The notes under the pieces were generated by a model. That model saw only the letters and a program-made list of their open reading frames with translations, was not told the DNA's origin and searched no databases. A DNA stretch of 64,000 bases from Paenibacillus phocaeensis (GTDB lineage Bacteria; Bacillota; Bacilli; Paenibacillales; Paenibacillaceae). The stretch lies in assembly GCF_900021165.1 (NCBI RefSeq), contig NZ_FCOQ01000007.1, positions 1-64,000 of the forward strand, written 5' to 3'. Both the position numbers and the translations under genes were made by a program. Position 1 is the stretch's first letter, and the number at the start of each line of letters is the position of its first letter. This document shows positions 61,733 through 64,000 of this stretch, piece by piece.

Positions 61733-62152
61733 ATGAAATTTAAACTTAAGAAAGTGGTCATCCTCGGTACGATGGCCCTCGTTATTACGATAAACCCCAG
61801 CTTCTCCAGTTACTTGACCAGCTTGGCCTATGCCTCTTACCCGTCCAGGCAATCGAGCCTCAGCAATGACGCGCAGCGTCCGGAGGACGAGCTGAACCGC
61901 TTGCTCGGCGCTTCCTCCGACCAGGAGGTCTACGACGCCTTGCTGGAAGGCCAATCCCTGGTGGACATCGCCGAGCGGAATGGCCAAGACCCGGATCGGG
62001 TAATCCAGTTGCAAATCGCCCAGTTGCAAGAGCAGTTGCAGAAACGCTTGAATGAAGGCAGCCTCACCCCTGAAGCCTATGAGCTTCAACTGCAAGAACT
62101 GCCGGATCTCATATCTGACAGCGCTCGAACCCCGTATACGATTCTCGGTTGA
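61733..62152 (+). CDS. Small secreted protein of unknown function
   Basis: 139 residues. A signal peptide (basic KFKLKK, then VVILGTMALVITINPSFSSYLTSLAYA) is followed by a polar, helix-rich region with Asp/Glu and Gln (DELNRLLGASSDQEVYDALLEGQSLVDIAERNGQDPDRVIQLQIAQLQEQLQKRL). The segment with LLEGQSLVDIAERNGQDP resembles small LysM-like or helix-hairpin segments of secreted Bacillus proteins, but I do not recognise a family. ATG at 61733 has AGAGGAA about 11 nt upstream, and the reading frame continues upstream without a convincing start. A bidirectional terminator follows. Confidence 0.75.
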   Translation: MKFKLKKVVILGTMALVITINPSFSSYLTSLAYASYPSRQSSLSNDAQRPEDELNRLLGASSDQEVYDALLEGQSLVDIAERNGQDPDRVIQLQIAQLQEQLQKRLNEGSLTPEAYELQLQELPDLISDSARTPYTILG

Positions 62153-62176
62153 CATGACCATGACCAGAAGATAAGA

Positions 62177-62221
62177 GAAGGCCCTGACAGATCCACGTTT
62201 GCGGGATCCGGCAGGGCCTTC
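62177..62221. terminator. Bidirectional terminator
   Basis: A 10-bp stem (GAAGGCCCTG / CAGGGCCTTC) plus an inner GATCC/GGATC stem between the convergent ends of the small secreted protein and LtaS-family genes. Confidence 0.85.
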
Positions 62222-62226
62222 TTGGT

Positions 62227-64000
62227 TTACCGCCCCCGCTTCGGGAGCAGCTTGACGTATTCATCAGAGAGCTTCATCAACTGTGTAATGTAGTCATAGT
62301 CGCTGCGATACGCCGCGATCTCGGCAACCGGCTGCAGCGTGTCCAGCGAGATAGCCGCGCCGTCGTCAAAGCCGGCGCCCGGCACGAACATGACCTCATC
62401 ATTAAAGAAGGAGCCGGTCGGGAGATAATACCGCATTCCCACTACGTTGCGATCAAGGTTCAGGAGGTCTTGTCCAAACGCGGTATATCCCTCATCCTCG
62501 AGCGAAATGCCAAGGAGATTAGCAATGGTGGGCAGAATGTCGACTTGGCCGCCGGTGTGTTCCACCACTTGACCCTGCTGCCGGCCTGGAAGGTGAATGA
62601 TCAGCGGAATGTTAAACCGACTGATTCGCTCGTCGTACGCAATCCCCAGCTTCTCGCTGATTTCCTTGGCAGGAACGTCCTTCTCCTGGAGGCCGAAGTG
62701 ATCCCCGTATAACACCAGCATCGTGTTATCCCACATGCCTGCTTGCTTCAAGCGGTCGATCAGCTTGCCGATCGCATAATCGGTATAGTTGGCCGCCGCG
62801 ATGTAATTCCCAAGCATCGTGCCTTCCAGATCCGCCGGCAGTTCGATATGTCGGCGGTCCTTCGGCACCACGAACGGATTATGGCTCGAGGTGGTGACGA
62901 ACTGGGCGTAAAACGGCTTGCCTTGCGCCTTGAGCTCGGTCAGCTTTTCCACGCCAACCCGGTACATCTCCTCGTCGGACGCCCCGAAATCGTTAAAGTG
63001 ATCGTTCGTATAATACGGCTTGTCGTAATATTTATCGAAGTTCAGCGCCGGATACATTTTGTGGCGATCCCAAAACGTCACTTTATTGATGTGAAACGTA
63101 TTCGCCGTATATCCACGGCTTTGCAGCAAGCGCGGCAGGCTTGGGAGCTGCCGGTCGCCGTATCCGGTGGACATCGCCTCCGCAGCCGTCGGATAAATCG
63201 ACGTATTCGACATAAACTCGGCGTCGGACGTATTGCCGGGTCCGATTTGCTGGAACACCTGCGGGAAGTAGTAGCCTTCCTTCGCTAAACCGTTCAAAAC
63301 CGGCGTGATCTCTTGCCCGTTCAGTTTCAGGTGAATCGGGAAGTTTTGGAAAGACTCCATCTGTACAATAATCAGATTCATCCCTCGGGCGGCGCCGAAG
63401 GCTGCCGGATCGTCTGTTGACGCAGGCGCTTGGTAAGGGTAGCTGCTCTGGAGCTGCCGGACTTTGGCCGCCGTCTCCTGCAGATTCCCTTCCGCAATCG
63501 CCCGCTCTTCCTTCTGGTTGCGGATGGCCGCATCGACCTGGAAGTTAAAGAAACCTACGCTTTGGGCCCGCACCAGCTCGTTATCAATGCTCTTTCCCGA
63601 ACGAATATAAAGGCCGGACAACATCAGACTGACGATCAGGACGAAAGCCACGCCCACTTTCCACGTCAATCCTGCGCGTGGCCGGTCCGAACGGAAGTTG
63701 AGGCTCCCCGCCAGGCGGTACCCTCGCGAAGCCCGGCGTCGACGCACGGCTCGGACCAGGCGCACCGTAATCCACACCGGCAGGTCGACGAAATACAGAA
63801 ATTGCTCGGGCCGCAAGAGCGAAGCTACGCTTGCTTTGACTTCAGGAACCTGGTTAAGTCCGCTAAGCACCGCATAAGTCGGGACGGTCCCGAAATAGGC
63901 ATTGTATACCGTTGCGGCAAACAGGATCAAGGAGATGACGGTGTTAACCCCCAGGTACACCCCCCATTTGCCTTTGGCCGGCGTCAGCAATTCAATCAAG
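62227..64000 (-). CDS. Lipoteichoic acid synthase family sulfatase, N-terminus cut by window edge
   Basis: 590 residues visible; the frame runs through the right edge, where the first in-frame start-like TTG falls inside what should be the transmembrane domain. Membrane segments (VNTVISLILFAATVYNAYF and VGVAFVLIVSLMLSGLYI) precede an extracellular sulfatase-fold domain: NLIIVQMESF near residue 208, GPGNTSDAEF with the catalytic Thr near 245, HINKVTFWDRH, and YGDHFG near 430. LtaS-type enzymes polymerise glycerol phosphate onto a glycolipid anchor. The complete protein probably has about three more membrane segments. A YqgS/YfnI-like paralogue cannot be excluded. Confidence 0.92.
   Translation of the reverse strand, partial: LIELLTPAKGKWGVYLGVNTVISLILFAATVYNAYFGTVPTYAVLSGLNQVPEVKASVASLLRPEQFLYFVDLPVWITVRLVRAVRRRRASRGYRLAGSLNFRSDRPRAGLTWKVGVAFVLIVSLMLSGLYIRSGKSIDNELVRAQSVGFFNFQVDAAIRNQKEERAIAEGNLQETAAKVRQLQSSYPYQAPASTDDPAAFGAARGMNLIIVQMESFQNFPIHLKLNGQEITPVLNGLAKEGYYFPQVFQQIGPGNTSDAEFMSNTSIYPTAAEAMSTGYGDRQLPSLPRLLQSRGYTANTFHINKVTFWDRHKMYPALNFDKYYDKPYYTNDHFNDFGASDEEMYRVGVEKLTELKAQGKPFYAQFVTTSSHNPFVVPKDRRHIELPADLEGTMLGNYIAAANYTDYAIGKLIDRLKQAGMWDNTMLVLYGDHFGLQEKDVPAKEISEKLGIAYDERISRFNIPLIIHLPGRQQGQVVEHTGGQVDILPTIANLLGISLEDEGYTAFGQDLLNLDRNVVGMRYYLPTGSFFNDEVMFVPGAGFDDGAAISLDTLQPVAEIAAYRSDYDYITQLMKLSDEYVKLLPKRGR

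Overview
The window is from a Gram-positive, spore-former-type genome that looks like Paenibacillus or a close relative (Paenibacillaceae). The grounds are moderately G+C-rich coding DNA, strong AGGAGG-type ribosome binding sites, CUT1 sugar ABC importers paired with YesM/YesN-type two-component systems, a XylR/xylO-controlled xylAB locus, a lipoteichoic acid synthase-family sulfatase, a copper amine oxidase N-terminal 'stalk' protein, and noncoding repeat arrays between genes. No rRNA, tRNA, CRISPR array, transposase or phage gene was recognised.

Layout. (1) 1-4035: a DUF58/MoxR pair cut by the left edge, a thioredoxin-like protein, a VOC-fold protein and a divergent YafY/WYL regulator. (2) 4040-10257: a GH20 hexosaminidase with an AraC regulator, divergent from a Gfo/Idh/MocA dehydrogenase and two xylose-isomerase-like TIM-barrel proteins. 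(3) 10771-28573, all minus strand: a complete mannoside catabolic locus, in transcription order sensor kinase, response regulator, solute-binding lipoprotein, two permeases, GH3, GH38, GH125, GH130 and a second GH38. None of the enzymes has a signal peptide, so glycans are probably imported and dismantled inside the cell; the enzyme set resembles what is needed for the N-glycan core or other mannosides. (4) 29505-39822, minus strand: a second sugar locus with response regulator, SGNH hydrolase and sensor kinase, then a terminator, then permease, permease, solute-binding protein, GH130 and a translationally coupled FAD-dependent oxidoreductase. (5) 40001-44351: xylB and xylA, divergent from xylR. 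(6) 44439-52859: a cyclic-di-GMP signalling neighbourhood with PAS-GGDEF-EAL, a degenerate HD-GYP protein, a LuxR-type ATPase regulator and a LOV-like/GGDEF/EAL protein that lacks the photoactive cysteine; a FNT-family anion channel and a small ORF behind a perfect Fur box lie among them. (7) 52934-57358: ChbG/YdjC-type deacetylase, RDD membrane protein, GNAT, glycosyltransferase and APH-fold kinase. (8) 57520-64000: a large secreted protein with seven fibronectin-III-like repeats, a MOSC protein, a small secreted protein and an LtaS-family enzyme cut by the right edge.

How it fits together. Much of the window is sugar scavenging: two sensor-regulator pairs probably switch on two importers, candidate CcpA (cre-like) sites sit before both transporter operons, and hairpins follow the first gene in three sugar operons (solute-binding protein twice, xylA once), which would bias expression toward that gene. 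The least ordinary items are the Cys-less LOV protein, the HD-GYP protein without its HD histidine, the Fur-box small ORF, the GH130-FAD oxidoreductase pair, and three intergenic repeat families that share a spacing of about 50 bp.
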